From contig NZ_AP022601.1 of NCBI RefSeq assembly GCF_010726765.1, positions 62,001-126,000 of the forward strand: DNA of 64,000 bases, given 5' to 3'. This DNA comes from Mycobacterium gallinarum. Its GTDB lineage: Bacteria > Actinomycetota > Actinomycetes > Mycobacteriales > Mycobacteriaceae. The notes beneath the pieces are model-generated. The model was not told the DNA's origin. It did no database searches and saw only the letters and a list, made by a program, of their open reading frames with translations. Position numbers and translations under genes: made by a program. The stretch's first letter is position 1, and each line of letters begins with the position of its first letter. Positions 25,329 to 33,550 of this stretch are shown here, piece by piece.

Positions 25329-26516
25329 TCACGCCACGACGGCCGGCATGGTGTCCCAGCCGCGCACCGTGGAGGTACGTGACCGACGAGCCCCGGTCAT
25401 GTCGATCTCCCATTCGGGCCACCGCTTGAGTACCTCTTCGAGTGCGACGCGGCCCTCGAGGCGGGCCAGTGGGGCGCCGACGCAGAAGTGCGCACCGCGC
25501 CCGAAAGTGAGATGGCCGCCCGGCTTTCGGTGGATATCGAACGTATCGGGGTTGTCGAAGTGCCGTTCGTCGCGGTTGGCCGAGGCCAGCATCATGAGCA
25601 AGGCACTGCCAGCGGGGATGGCCTGCCCTTGGAAGACCACGTCCTCCGTGGCGACATAACGTGCGACGTGCGGCCCCGGCGGCTCGAATCGAAGCAGCTC
25701 CTCGATGGCGGTGGGAATTCGCGAATGGTCCGCGGCGAGTTCCTTCCGTTGATTGGGGTGTTCACCCAGTACCTTGCCCATCCAGCCGAAAAGACGACCC
25801 GTCGTCTCGACGCCGGCACCCGCTACGACTGCGAGGAACACGATGAGCTCCTGCTTCGTCAACTTCCGCGTGGTGCCGGTCTCGTCCTCGAACTCCACGT
25901 TGAGCAACTCGGTGATCAGGTCGTCGGATGGGTTGTTCTCGCGCCACTCGACGTACTCGCCGAACATTTCACCGGTGAAGTAGTGGTCTTTCTTGATGTT
26001 CATTGGCTTCCCAGGATCGTTGCGTAGCACCTGATTGGCGTGAGCCCGCACCGCAGGCTGTTCGGCATCGGGGATGCCCGCGAGCATGCCGATTGTGCGC
26101 ATCGGCAGTTCAGCACCCAGGTCCTGGACGAAGTCGAAGCGGGTACCGCCGACGAGCGGATCGAGGCACGCGACACAGAATGCACGGATCTTGTCCTCTA
26201 TGGCCCGCATCTTCTTCGGAGTGAAGGCTCTCGACACGATCGCTCGGTGAATCGTGTGTAGCGGAGGGTCCTCGTTGATGAAGATGCCGGGAGGCATGAC
26301 GGGATCCGCCATCACAACCTCCAGTATGTCGCCCTTGGACGAGCTGAGCCGTGTCGTATCCTTCAGTGCCGCATCAACATCGGCGTAGCGACTCACTCCC
26401 CAGAAGTTATGCCGCTCGTTGTAATAGATAGGGCACTCGTCCCGCAAGCGCCGGTAGGTCGGATACGGGTCGAGGTCGATGTCGACGTTCCACGGGTCGT
26501 AATGAAGATCGTTCAA
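25329..26516 (-). CDS. Cytochrome P450
   Basis: 395 residues, normal for a soluble bacterial P450. The I-helix oxygen-binding motif is VAGAGVETTGRL (near 240), the ExxR is EELLRFE, and the heme loop FGRGAHFCVGAPLARLEG carries the thiolate cysteine near 345. Residues 1-20 (YDPWNVDIDLDPYPTYRRLRDE) are the usual P450 opening. I cannot place its CYP family. It diverges from a three-SDR operon over 95 bases holding two copies of a palindrome, so it is likely controlled with them. A hydroxylation followed by SDR oxidation is the natural reading. The 3' end overlaps transporter debris. Confidence 0.92.
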   Translation of the reverse strand: MNDLHYDPWNVDIDLDPYPTYRRLRDECPIYYNERHNFWGVSRYADVDAALKDTTRLSSSKGDILEVVMADPVMPPGIFINEDPPLHTIHRAIVSRAFTPKKMRAIEDKIRAFCVACLDPLVGGTRFDFVQDLGAELPMRTIGMLAGIPDAEQPAVRAHANQVLRNDPGKPMNIKKDHYFTGEMFGEYVEWRENNPSDDLITELLNVEFEDETGTTRKLTKQELIVFLAVVAGAGVETTGRLFGWMGKVLGEHPNQRKELAADHSRIPTAIEELLRFEPPGPHVARYVATEDVVFQGQAIPAGSALLMMLASANRDERHFDNPDTFDIHRKPGGHLTFGRGAHFCVGAPLARLEGRVALEEVLKRWPEWEIDMTGARRSRTSTVRGWDTMPAVVA

Positions 26517-26547
26517 CGTCCGCTCCAGGCTGGTTGCGATATTGCGC

Positions 26548-26561
26548 TATACAGTCGTACA
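26548..26561 (-). promoter_or_regulatory. Palindromic operator A (P450/SDR intergenic)
   Basis: TATACA-GT-CGTACA; read on the minus strand it is TGTACG-AC-TGTATA. It matches the neighbouring site B and the sites before the TetR gene at 29643. Its centre is 26 bp from that of site B. It lies 32 bases before the P450 start, where repressor binding would block that promoter. Confidence 0.6.
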
Positions 26562-26573
26562 GTAATCTAACGC

Positions 26574-26587
26574 TGTACGACCGTACA
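26574..26587 (+). promoter_or_regulatory. Palindromic operator B (P450/SDR intergenic)
   Basis: TGTACG-AC-CGTACA is a perfect inverted repeat with 6-bp arms and a 2-bp spacer. It lies 25 bases before the SDR start at 26612. The same arms recur at 26548 and 29692. Probable binding site of the TetR protein encoded at 29020-29643. Confidence 0.7.
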
Positions 26588-26611
26588 ACCAGGATCCGCA
26601 AAAGGAGCAGA

Positions 26612-27385
26612 ATGGGCAGCAGCCGGTTCGCACTCGACGGGCGTGTCGCAGTTGTTACGGGCGGTGGCACCGGCATCGGACGCGGGGTGGCGCTGGTGCT
26701 CGCCGAATACGGCGCCGACGTCGTGCTGGCCGGCAGGCGGCCCGACCCGCTCCACGCCACCGCTGAGGAGGTGCGCAAGATCGGCAACTTCACGCTGGTG
26801 GTACCGACCGACGTCACCACCGCGCAGGCTTGTCGCGATCTGGTCGATACGACCATCTCTGAGTTCGGCAGAATCGACATTCTGGTCAACTGTGCCGGCG
26901 GCGCTGAAACGAAGTCGATCATGAAATGGCCCGACGATGACTTCGAGAACGTGCTCGCCTTGAATTTCAAAGCCGTCTGGCATCTTTCGAAGGCAGCGGC
27001 CAGACCGATGATGGCGCAGGGTAAGGGTGCCATCGTCAACATCTCGTCTGGCGCCAGTCTGTTGGCCATGCCACAAGCCGCGCCGTATGGAGCGGCCAAG
27101 GCGGCGGTGAACAATCTGACCGGATCAATGGCCGCCGCGTGGGCCACGAAAGGCATCCGGGTCAACGCGATCGCCGTCGGCGCGGTCCGTGCGGCCACGT
27201 TGACCGACGATGCCGCCCGGTACGGGATGGATCCCGAGGTGATCGCGATGACCAATGGCCTTGGGCGACTCGGTGAACCCGACGAAATCGCCTACGGCGT
27301 TCTGTTTTTCGCATCGGACGCATCGAGCTTCTGTTCGGGTCAGACGCTCTACATGCACGGTGCACCGGGTAACGCCGGGGTGTGA
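26612..27385 (+). CDS. SDR family oxidoreductase (first of three)
   Basis: 257 residues from ATG 26612, with AAAGGAG upstream; the longer upstream frame crosses the operators and is not used. The NAD(P) motif is TGGGTGIGRG, NCAGG follows, the catalytic Ser is in NISSGAS and the Tyr-Lys pair in PYGAAKAAV. The C-terminus ends in a typical SDR tail (CSGQTLYMHG). It heads a tight + strand operon (2-base gap to the next SDR). It probably oxidises an alcohol made by the divergent P450 or reduces a ketone in the same pathway. Confidence 0.9.
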   Translation: MGSSRFALDGRVAVVTGGGTGIGRGVALVLAEYGADVVLAGRRPDPLHATAEEVRKIGNFTLVVPTDVTTAQACRDLVDTTISEFGRIDILVNCAGGAETKSIMKWPDDDFENVLALNFKAVWHLSKAAARPMMAQGKGAIVNISSGASLLAMPQAAPYGAAKAAVNNLTGSMAAAWATKGIRVNAIAVGAVRAATLTDDAARYGMDPEVIAMTNGLGRLGEPDEIAYGVLFFASDASSFCSGQTLYMHGAPGNAGV

Positions 27386-27387
27386 CT

Positions 27388-28131
27388 ATGAACCGGACAG
27401 CAGTGGTCACCGGCGGCGGGTCCGGTTTGGGTCGGTCGATCAGCGTCAAGCTCGCCGCCGACGGCCATCGGGTCGCCGTCCTGGACGTGAACACCGAGAG
27501 TGCCGAGACGGTCGTTGCCGAGATCCGAGCCGCGGGAGGCATGGCCGGACCGATTGCGGTCGACGTGTCCGACGAGTCGGCCGTGGTATCCGCCTTCGCC
27601 GCCGTGCGTGACGAATTCGGTCCCCCTGAGATCCTGGTGACCAGCGCCGCGATCGCGGGGTTCACACGATTCGACATGATCACCCTCGATGAGTGGAACC
27701 GCTATCTGGCCGTGAATCTCACCGGCACATTCCTGTGCGCCAGAGCGGTGCTGACGGACATGGTGGCGGCGAAGTGGGGTCGCATCGTCACCATCTCGTC
27801 GGCCGCGGGCCAACAGGGCGCACCCGCGCAGGGGCACTACTCCGCAACGAAGGGGGGAGTGATCGCGATGACGAAGACGATCGCGCTGGACTACGCCAGG
27901 CACGGCATCACAGCCAACACGGTGCCGCCGTTCATCATCGACTCGCCGATGCTGCGCCAACAGCAGCAAGCTGGAAAGCTGCCTCCCGCAGATCTTCTCG
28001 CCAAGTCAATCCCCGCTCGGCGCCTGGGACAGGGTGACGACGTCGCCGCGGTGTGCTCGTTTCTCTGCTCGGACGGTGCCGGCTACGTCAACGGCCAGGT
28101 GATCGGTGTCAACGGCGGCGCCGTCGTGTGA
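27388..28131 (+). CDS. SDR family oxidoreductase (second of three)
   Basis: 247 residues. ATG 27388 is two bases after the previous stop. Classical SDR motifs are TGGGSGLGRS near residue 8, DVSDES, catalytic Ser in TISSAAG, HYSATKGG with Tyr and Lys, and C-terminal GYVNGQVIGVNGGAVV. It closely resembles FabG-like 3-oxoacyl or 3-hydroxyacyl dehydrogenases in length and order, but context points to a catabolic alcohol dehydrogenase. Stop and next ATG overlap (TGATG). Confidence 0.9.
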   Translation: MNRTAVVTGGGSGLGRSISVKLAADGHRVAVLDVNTESAETVVAEIRAAGGMAGPIAVDVSDESAVVSAFAAVRDEFGPPEILVTSAAIAGFTRFDMITLDEWNRYLAVNLTGTFLCARAVLTDMVAAKWGRIVTISSAAGQQGAPAQGHYSATKGGVIAMTKTIALDYARHGITANTVPPFIIDSPMLRQQQQAGKLPPADLLAKSIPARRLGQGDDVAAVCSFLCSDGAGYVNGQVIGVNGGAVV

Positions 28132-28151
28132 TGTCAGCCGAGGAGCCGTCG

Positions 28152-29015
28152 ATGTCTGATCAGACCCCCATCGCTGTGGTGACGGGTGCCAGTCGGGGCG
28201 CGGGGGCGGGCATCGCCCGAGCGTTGGGCAGCCACGGCTGCACGGTGTATGTCACGGGTCGAACCCGAACCGGCACGGAGGCCTCGACGAGGGGCACCAT
28301 CGACGAGACCGCTGCGCAGGTCACTGATCTGGGAGGACAAGGCATTGCGGTCGAAGTCGATCACGGCGACGATGGCCAGGTCCAAGGACTGTTCGAACGC
28401 ATCCGGAGTGATCAGGGCCGGTTGGACATCCTGGTCAACAACGCGGCCATCATCCGCGACGAGATGATGGGCCGGACCAGATTCTGGGAGGAACCGCTGT
28501 CAGTCCTGGACACGTTGGATGTCGGACTCCGTAGCAGCTACGTGGCCACCGTGTATGCCGCGCCGCTGATGCTCCCGCAGGGGCGGGGTCTGGTGGCGTT
28601 CTCATCGTCCTCGGGTGCTGTGCACTACGCCTTCGGCCCCGCCTACGGCGTGCCGAAAGCGGGCACCGACAAGATGGCGGCCGACATGGCCGTCGACTTC
28701 AGGGATTTTGGCATCGCCACCGTCTCGATATGGATGGGTTCACTACTGACCGACCGCGTAAAGCAGATCATTGCGAGCAATCCAGACAAGTTCGGTCACA
28801 TCCTGGACACCGCGGAAACGCCCGAGCTGACCGGGCACGTGATCTGGGCGCTATACAAGGACCCGGGATTGATGTCGGTCAGCGGGCAAACGCTGCTCGG
28901 TGCCGAACTGGCCGTGAAGTACGGAATCACCGACGACGGTGGTCGTCAACCACCCTCTTACCGTGAACTTTTCGACGTACACCCCCATCGGCAGGGTACG
29001 CACGTCATGCGCTGA
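28152..29015 (+). CDS. SDR family oxidoreductase, DHRS1-like (third of three)
   Basis: 287 residues from ATG 28152 (AGGAG upstream); ATG 28131 overlapping the previous stop is an alternative that adds seven residues. It has VVTGASRGAGAGIARAL, NNAAI, a catalytic Ser in FSSSSGAV and Tyr-Lys in AYGVPKAGTD. The extended YVTGRTRTG segment and C-terminal GVT-type substitution (ELTGHVIWALYKD) fit the DHRS1 group. It is 30-40 residues longer than the other two SDRs. It converges with the TetR gene over four bases. Confidence 0.88.
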   Translation: MSDQTPIAVVTGASRGAGAGIARALGSHGCTVYVTGRTRTGTEASTRGTIDETAAQVTDLGGQGIAVEVDHGDDGQVQGLFERIRSDQGRLDILVNNAAIIRDEMMGRTRFWEEPLSVLDTLDVGLRSSYVATVYAAPLMLPQGRGLVAFSSSSGAVHYAFGPAYGVPKAGTDKMAADMAVDFRDFGIATVSIWMGSLLTDRVKQIIASNPDKFGHILDTAETPELTGHVIWALYKDPGLMSVSGQTLLGAELAVKYGITDDGGRQPPSYRELFDVHPHRQGTHVMR

Positions 29016-29019
29016 CGCC

Positions 29020-29643
29020 CTATCGCTTTCGCTGAGGAGTCGGCTTACGCTTGGTTCGAGGCTCCACGGAATCGATGTAGCGCTCGAACGCCTCGGTGAC
29101 TTCGGCGTGCGCCGACTTGACGCCGATGCCCTTCTCGAGGTTCAGGAATTTCGGTAGCCCAGACATCAACAGTTGCAGGGCAGGCAACGAGAGATCGCCG
29201 ATCGGTCGTGCACCCTTGCCGTACTTGGCGACGAGTGCGTTCAGCTGGACCCTGCGCACACTTTCGGTCACTGCGGCGATCTCGTTCCGGATGGACTTTC
29301 GGTGGTTGCCCAGAGCCATGAACTCCGTGATGAGCGCACCGGTGGCCTCATCCCAAGAGTATTCCCACACCGCCCGTAGGGGATCGCCCGAACGACGTTC
29401 GAGCGCTTCGGTGAGAAGCGCCAGATTGCGCTCCGAATACCGTCGAATCGCGGCGACGAAAATGTCGTCGAGATTGGGGAAGTAGTACTGAACCAGGCTC
29501 GGCGTAACGCCCGCCTTCGAGGCCAACGCCCGGTAGGAGACGCTGGCGTAGCCCTCTTCGAGCATCATCTTTTCGACGCAGTCGAGCAGGTTCTCACGCG
29601 TCTTCGAGGTCTCCGCGCCCACGCGTCGCGCCGATGTCGCCAT
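29020..29643 (-). CDS. TetR-family regulator, likely repressor of the P450/SDR regulon
   Basis: 207 residues. The N-terminal HTH (LLDCVEKMMLEEGYASVSYRALASKAGVTPSLVQYYFPNLDD) is standard TetR, with LVQYYF as recognition helix end. The C-terminal ligand domain is variable, with a basic tail (KRKPTPQRKR). Its promoter region carries one good and one poor copy of the palindrome also found twice before the P450/SDR pair. It probably represses itself, the divergent SnoaL-like gene and the P450/SDR genes until a pathway ligand binds. Confidence 0.88.
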   Translation of the reverse strand: MATSARRVGAETSKTRENLLDCVEKMMLEEGYASVSYRALASKAGVTPSLVQYYFPNLDDIFVAAIRRYSERNLALLTEALERRSGDPLRAVWEYSWDEATGALITEFMALGNHRKSIRNEIAAVTESVRRVQLNALVAKYGKGARPIGDLSLPALQLLMSGLPKFLNLEKGIGVKSAHAEVTEAFERYIDSVEPRTKRKPTPQRKR

Positions 29644-29676
29644 GGCACTCCATTCCGGTCGGTCATGCCATTCTGC

Positions 29677-29690
29677 TATACGAACGTCTG
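29677..29690 (+). promoter_or_regulatory. Degenerate palindromic operator D
   Basis: TATACG-AA-CGTCTG keeps the left arm of the shared palindrome and part of the right. Its centre is 15 bp from site C. It may be a weak second repressor site in the TetR/SnoaL-like promoter. Confidence 0.4.
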
Positions 29691-29691
29691 C

Positions 29692-29705
29692 TGTACAGTC
29701 GTATA
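29692..29705 (+). promoter_or_regulatory. Palindromic operator C (TetR/SnoaL-like intergenic)
   Basis: TGTACA-GT-CGTATA differs from operator A only in one base per arm. It lies between the divergent TetR start (29643) and SnoaL-like start (29748). This supports autoregulation and one regulon with the genes at 25329-29015. Confidence 0.65.
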
Positions 29706-29747
29706 GTGTCGCCAGGTGGGGCGACCCGCCTGACTGGCAGGAGAACG

Positions 29748-30311
29748 ATGACCGTCGACGCGGACTTGGACGCGCTAGCTCGGGACGTGCGCTACCTCAT
29801 GGACCGCTCTGAGATCCTTGATTGCATCTCACGCCACGCGCGTGGCTGCGACCGCCATGACATCGACCTGATCACGTCGGCCTACCACGCAGACGGTGTC
29901 GACGAACACGGTGATGCGGTCAATCCGGGCCCTGGATATGGCGGGTGGGCAAATGAAGCACACGCCTCAACATCGCGCGTGCACACACACAACATCACCA
30001 CCCACACCTGTGAGATCGACGGAGACACCGCACACGCGGAGAGCTACGCGATCGTCGTGCTCATCAGTCCGGACTCGAAGAGCGCCCAGTTCATCACGGG
30101 CCGATATATCGACCGGCTGGAGAGGCGAGACAGTCAGTGGCGCATCGCTGTTCGTCGTTCGACTGTCGAGGGTATGTTCCTCGCCGATGCCAGGGTCCTG
30201 CAGTCGTCGTTCTTCGTCGAGAAGGGCTACCCCGTGGGGACGCGGGACCGCTCAGACCTCTCGTATCAGCGTCCACTGGCCATCGACACCCCGGCGCCTG
30301 CTCGCTGGTGA
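29748..30311 (+). CDS. SnoaL/NTF2-like protein
   Basis: 187 residues from ATG 29748 (AGGAGA upstream); the frame extends upstream through the operator but without coding character. The alpha-plus-beta cone pattern of SnoaL_4 proteins is visible: YLMDRSEILDCISRHARGCDRHDIDLITSAYHADGVDEHG, then THTCEIDGDTAHAESYAIV and the strand pair GRYIDRLERRDSQWRIAVRR. His and Asp residues in DRHD and YHADG would line the cavity. The fold serves as hydratase, isomerase or dehydratase. Shared operators suggest a role in the P450/SDR pathway. Confidence 0.85.
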   Translation: MTVDADLDALARDVRYLMDRSEILDCISRHARGCDRHDIDLITSAYHADGVDEHGDAVNPGPGYGGWANEAHASTSRVHTHNITTHTCEIDGDTAHAESYAIVVLISPDSKSAQFITGRYIDRLERRDSQWRIAVRRSTVEGMFLADARVLQSSFFVEKGYPVGTRDRSDLSYQRPLAIDTPAPARW

Positions 30312-30357
30312 ACCCCGTCGCGTTGCACCACCGGATTACGTGTGAGTTCGCAAAGCC

Positions 30358-31830
30358 TCAGTTCGCGGCGATGCGAATGTTTTTCACTTGAAGGAACTCC
30401 TGAAGACCTTGGAGCCCGCCGGAGCGGCCGAACCCGCTCTGTTTGTATCCACCGTAGGGACTTTGCGGCTCGATATCGCTGTGCGAGTTGACCCATACAG
30501 AACCCGCTTCCAGCTTCCGTGCCACGCGGTGGGCACGATTGAGATTTGACGTGAATACGTAGGCGTTCAGTCCGTAAACGGTGTCATTGGCTGTCCGGAC
30601 TGCCTCCGCTTCGTGGGTGAAGCGCGTCACGGCGACGACGGGACCGAACGTCTCCTGCTGCACCAACGGGGATCGGTCGTTCACCTCGGAAAACACGGTC
30701 GGTTCTACGAAAAACCCCTCGGCGAGTTCACCTTCCATCCGGTGCCCACCGGATAGCAGCTTGCCCCATCCGTGATTCACAGCATCGTCGATGACGCCGA
30801 CTATTCGTTCAGCAGCAGATTCACTGACCACCGGCCCGAACATCACGTCCGGTCGCAGCGGGTCACCGATGGTCACCGAGCTGATCGTGGCGAGAAACTT
30901 CTCGACGAATTCTTCGTATACGTCGTCTTGGATCAGAATCCGGCTCGCGCACGCGCAACTCTGCCCCGACTGTCCAAGGGGGCCCTGGAACGCAGCCGTC
31001 GAGGCGGCGGCATCGATGTCCGCATCGTCAAACACCACCATGGCGGCGTTGCCTCCGAGCTCAGCGGTGACCGGGGTCAGGTTCTGCGAAGCCGCCTGGA
31101 TGACTGAACGCGCCGTCTTCTGGCCGCCGGTGAAGTGAATCTTGCTGACGCCGGGGTGACGGACCAACGCTTGACCGCCGTCAGCACCGGCGGTGACGAC
31201 GTTGACCAGACCGGCAGGCAGGCCGGCTTCCAGACAAATCTCGCCGAAGCGCACGGGTGCCAGCGGTGCGAGTTCGGATGGTTTGAGCACCACGGCGTTA
31301 CCAGCCGCCAAAGCAGGGGCGACGGCCAAGCCGATCACCACCAGCGGGCCATTCCACGGCGTGATCACGCCGACCACGCCGAAGGGTTCGTGCTCGGTGA
31401 TGTTCAGCGCCGAGCTGGCTTCGACGTGGGAGGTGGTGCCTAGTGGCTTGTCGATATAGCCGGCGTAGTAGCGCAGGAACCGCTCAGTCAGAACCCCATT
31501 GGCGGACATCAGGCGCGGGACGCCGTAGTCGTGTACGTTCAGCAGGCTGAGTTCGTCCTGATGATCACCAACGGCGTCGGCCAGATCCATCAGAATGGCG
31601 CGGCGCTTGTCGACCGTCCACGATGCCCATTCCCGTTGAGCCTCAACGCCACTGCTCACCGCGAGCTCGATCTCCGGCTCCCCGGCTATCTCGGTGCTGA
31701 AGTTCACCTGTCCGGTGCCGGGGTAGACGTGTTGGTAGGTGCCGCCCGAGGCGTCGGTGACGTGGTCTCCGCCGATCAACAGCGGTCCGCTACGAAGACG
31801 GTCCGGTATCGCGGTGTCCGCGGCGGTCAT
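30358..31830 (-). CDS. Aldehyde dehydrogenase (NAD(P)+)
   Basis: 490 residues, full length. ALDH hallmarks are the Asn site VVGVITPWNGPL, NAD-binding FTGGQKTARSV, catalytic Glu in TAELGGN, nucleophilic Cys in GQSGQSC, and PQSPYGGYKQSGFGRSGG near the C-terminus. It oxidises an aldehyde to an acid. It is the last gene of a minus-strand run (CMD, SDR, SDR, ALDH), 62 bases after the preceding SDR. Alcohol to aldehyde by the SDRs and then to acid here is a coherent route. Confidence 0.93.
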   Translation of the reverse strand: MTAADTAIPDRLRSGPLLIGGDHVTDASGGTYQHVYPGTGQVNFSTEIAGEPEIELAVSSGVEAQREWASWTVDKRRAILMDLADAVGDHQDELSLLNVHDYGVPRLMSANGVLTERFLRYYAGYIDKPLGTTSHVEASSALNITEHEPFGVVGVITPWNGPLVVIGLAVAPALAAGNAVVLKPSELAPLAPVRFGEICLEAGLPAGLVNVVTAGADGGQALVRHPGVSKIHFTGGQKTARSVIQAASQNLTPVTAELGGNAAMVVFDDADIDAAASTAAFQGPLGQSGQSCACASRILIQDDVYEEFVEKFLATISSVTIGDPLRPDVMFGPVVSESAAERIVGVIDDAVNHGWGKLLSGGHRMEGELAEGFFVEPTVFSEVNDRSPLVQQETFGPVVAVTRFTHEAEAVRTANDTVYGLNAYVFTSNLNRAHRVARKLEAGSVWVNSHSDIEPQSPYGGYKQSGFGRSGGLQGLQEFLQVKNIRIAAN

Positions 31831-31892
31831 GTCCGGGCCCCTCGCTGGTGCTCAGCAACAAGTCGACGGGGTTGATTAAAGTTCATGTGTAC

Positions 31893-32711
31893 CTATCTGA
31901 TTGACACGCCTGCGTCGACCTTGAACTCCAACCCGGTCACGTAGCGAGACTCATCGGAGACGAGAAACAGCACCGCGTTGCTGACATCGACGGCTTCGAT
32001 GAGCGCGGCGGGTAGCGCGTTGAGGAAGAGGGGGACAAGGTCGGTTCGTGAGGTCATCTGGTCGTGCATCGATGGCGGTGCCATCCCGGTCATCACCCCG
32101 GTCGGATGAACTGTGTTGACCCGAATACTCTGCGCGGCAAGTTCATTGGCCAAGGCGCGTGACATGCCGACGATACCGTGTTTGGAGGCTGTGTAGGGGA
32201 CATGCAACGGTGTGCCCTTGACGCCCGCGGACGAGCTGATGTTCACCAGACTGCCGCCGCCCTGTTCGACCAGATGGGGGATCACCGCGGCGCAGGTGTT
32301 CCAGACCCCGATGAGGTTCACGTCGACCACGACGCGCCACTGTTCTGCCGTCGTGACATCCCAGGTGCCGACCGTGAGGACGCCGGCGTTGGCCACGGCG
32401 GCGTCCAGACCGCCCAGTTCTTCGGCTGCCGCGTCGACGGCGCCCTTCATCGCGGCCTCGTCACGCACATCCGTCACGCATGTGATCGCCGTGCGGCCGT
32501 GTTCACGAACCAGGCGTGCCGTCTCCTCCAAATCTGCTTCGGTCGACAGCGGGTAGTCCAATTCGTCTATGGGAGCGCAGATGTCGACCAGTACGAGGTC
32601 CGCGCCTTCTTCGGCGAGCCGGACGGCATGGCTGCGGCCCATACCGCGGGCCGCGCCGGTGACCACGATCCGTTTACCGGCCGCGCGGCCGACCGGTTCA
32701 TTGCCCGCCAC
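31893..32711 (-). CDS. Mycofactocin-coupled SDR oxidoreductase
   Basis: 272 residues. It has the SDR motif VVTGAARGMGRSHAVRLAEEGAD and the extra segment DICAPIDELDYPLSTEADLEETARLV after the second strand. That insert marks the mycofactocin-coupled subfamily, which holds its nicotinamide cofactor tightly and passes electrons to the peptide-derived cofactor mycofactocin. Catalytic residues are Ser in NISSSAG and Tyr-Lys in PYTASKHGI. Two bases separate it from the next upstream SDR, so the pair is co-translated. It probably oxidises a hydrophobic alcohol. Confidence 0.9.
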   Translation of the reverse strand: MAGNEPVGRAAGKRIVVTGAARGMGRSHAVRLAEEGADLVLVDICAPIDELDYPLSTEADLEETARLVREHGRTAITCVTDVRDEAAMKGAVDAAAEELGGLDAAVANAGVLTVGTWDVTTAEQWRVVVDVNLIGVWNTCAAVIPHLVEQGGGSLVNISSSAGVKGTPLHVPYTASKHGIVGMSRALANELAAQSIRVNTVHPTGVMTGMAPPSMHDQMTSRTDLVPLFLNALPAALIEAVDVSNAVLFLVSDESRYVTGLEFKVDAGVSIR

Positions 32712-32713
32712 GG

Positions 32714-33547
32714 TCAGAGCTTGTTGCAGAAGCCGGCGTCAACCGGGAACGTCACGCCGGTCACGTATTTGGCTTCGTCGGATACCAGATACGCAATGGC
32801 GGCGCTGATGTCTTCTGGCTCGAGCATCTCGACAGGCATCGGGTTCTGCAGGTGCGGACCACCGCCGGGATAGTTCTCCAAGAACTCGGTCATCACCGGG
32901 TTTGTCGCCATCATCGTGTTGACCGCAGTCGGATGCACTGTGTTCACACGAATGCTCAACGGCGCCAATCCGTTCGCGAGTGTGCGCATGAGTCCCACGA
33001 TTCCGTGCTTGGATGCTGCATAACCGAGACCACCCCCCTGGACGCCGCCGAAACCCCTCAGTCCGGCGGTGGAACTGGTGAAGATGATCACGCCACCCCG
33101 GTTACCGGCGATGAGGTGCGGGATACATGCGAACGCGGCGTGATAGGAACCGTCTAGGTTGACGGCGGTCACCGCTCGCCACTGCTCGAGTTCTTCTTCG
33201 ATGCTCAGCTCGCGGAACGCCAGGGGCGAGATGCCCGCGTTGGCCAATACGATGTCGAGGCGTCCGAAGAACTCCACTCCCGCGTCCACTGCTGCCTTGA
33301 CGGCGTGGAAGTCGCGCACGTCCGCCACTGTCCCGAGCATTTTCCCACCGGCTTGCTCGACGAGATCCACCGTCGCGTCTAATTCTTCGCGCGATGCCAT
33401 CGGGTAGTGGTTGGCGGCGATGTCTGCGCAGATGTCGATGCCAATGATGTTCGCGCCCTCACGCGCCAGTCGCACTGCGTGGCTGCGACCCTGGCCTCGC
33501 GCTACCCCGGTGATGAAAGCGACTTTCTGCTCGAGTGATCTCGACAC
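32714..33547 (-). CDS. Mycofactocin-coupled SDR oxidoreductase
   Basis: 277 residues, a paralogue of the adjacent SDR. Motifs are FITGVARGQGRSHAVRLAREGA, insert DICADIAANHYPMASREELDATVDLV, NAGIS, catalytic Ser in FTSSTAG and Tyr-Lys in GYASKHGIVGL. The insert again marks the mycofactocin-coupled group. It starts three bases after the CMD-domain gene. A tandem of two such enzymes suggests two successive alcohol oxidations, or two stereoisomers of one substrate. Confidence 0.9.
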   Translation of the reverse strand: MSRSLEQKVAFITGVARGQGRSHAVRLAREGANIIGIDICADIAANHYPMASREELDATVDLVEQAGGKMLGTVADVRDFHAVKAAVDAGVEFFGRLDIVLANAGISPLAFRELSIEEELEQWRAVTAVNLDGSYHAAFACIPHLIAGNRGGVIIFTSSTAGLRGFGGVQGGGLGYAASKHGIVGLMRTLANGLAPLSIRVNTVHPTAVNTMMATNPVMTEFLENYPGGGPHLQNPMPVEMLEPEDISAAIAYLVSDEAKYVTGVTFPVDAGFCNKL

Positions 33548-33550
33548 TGT

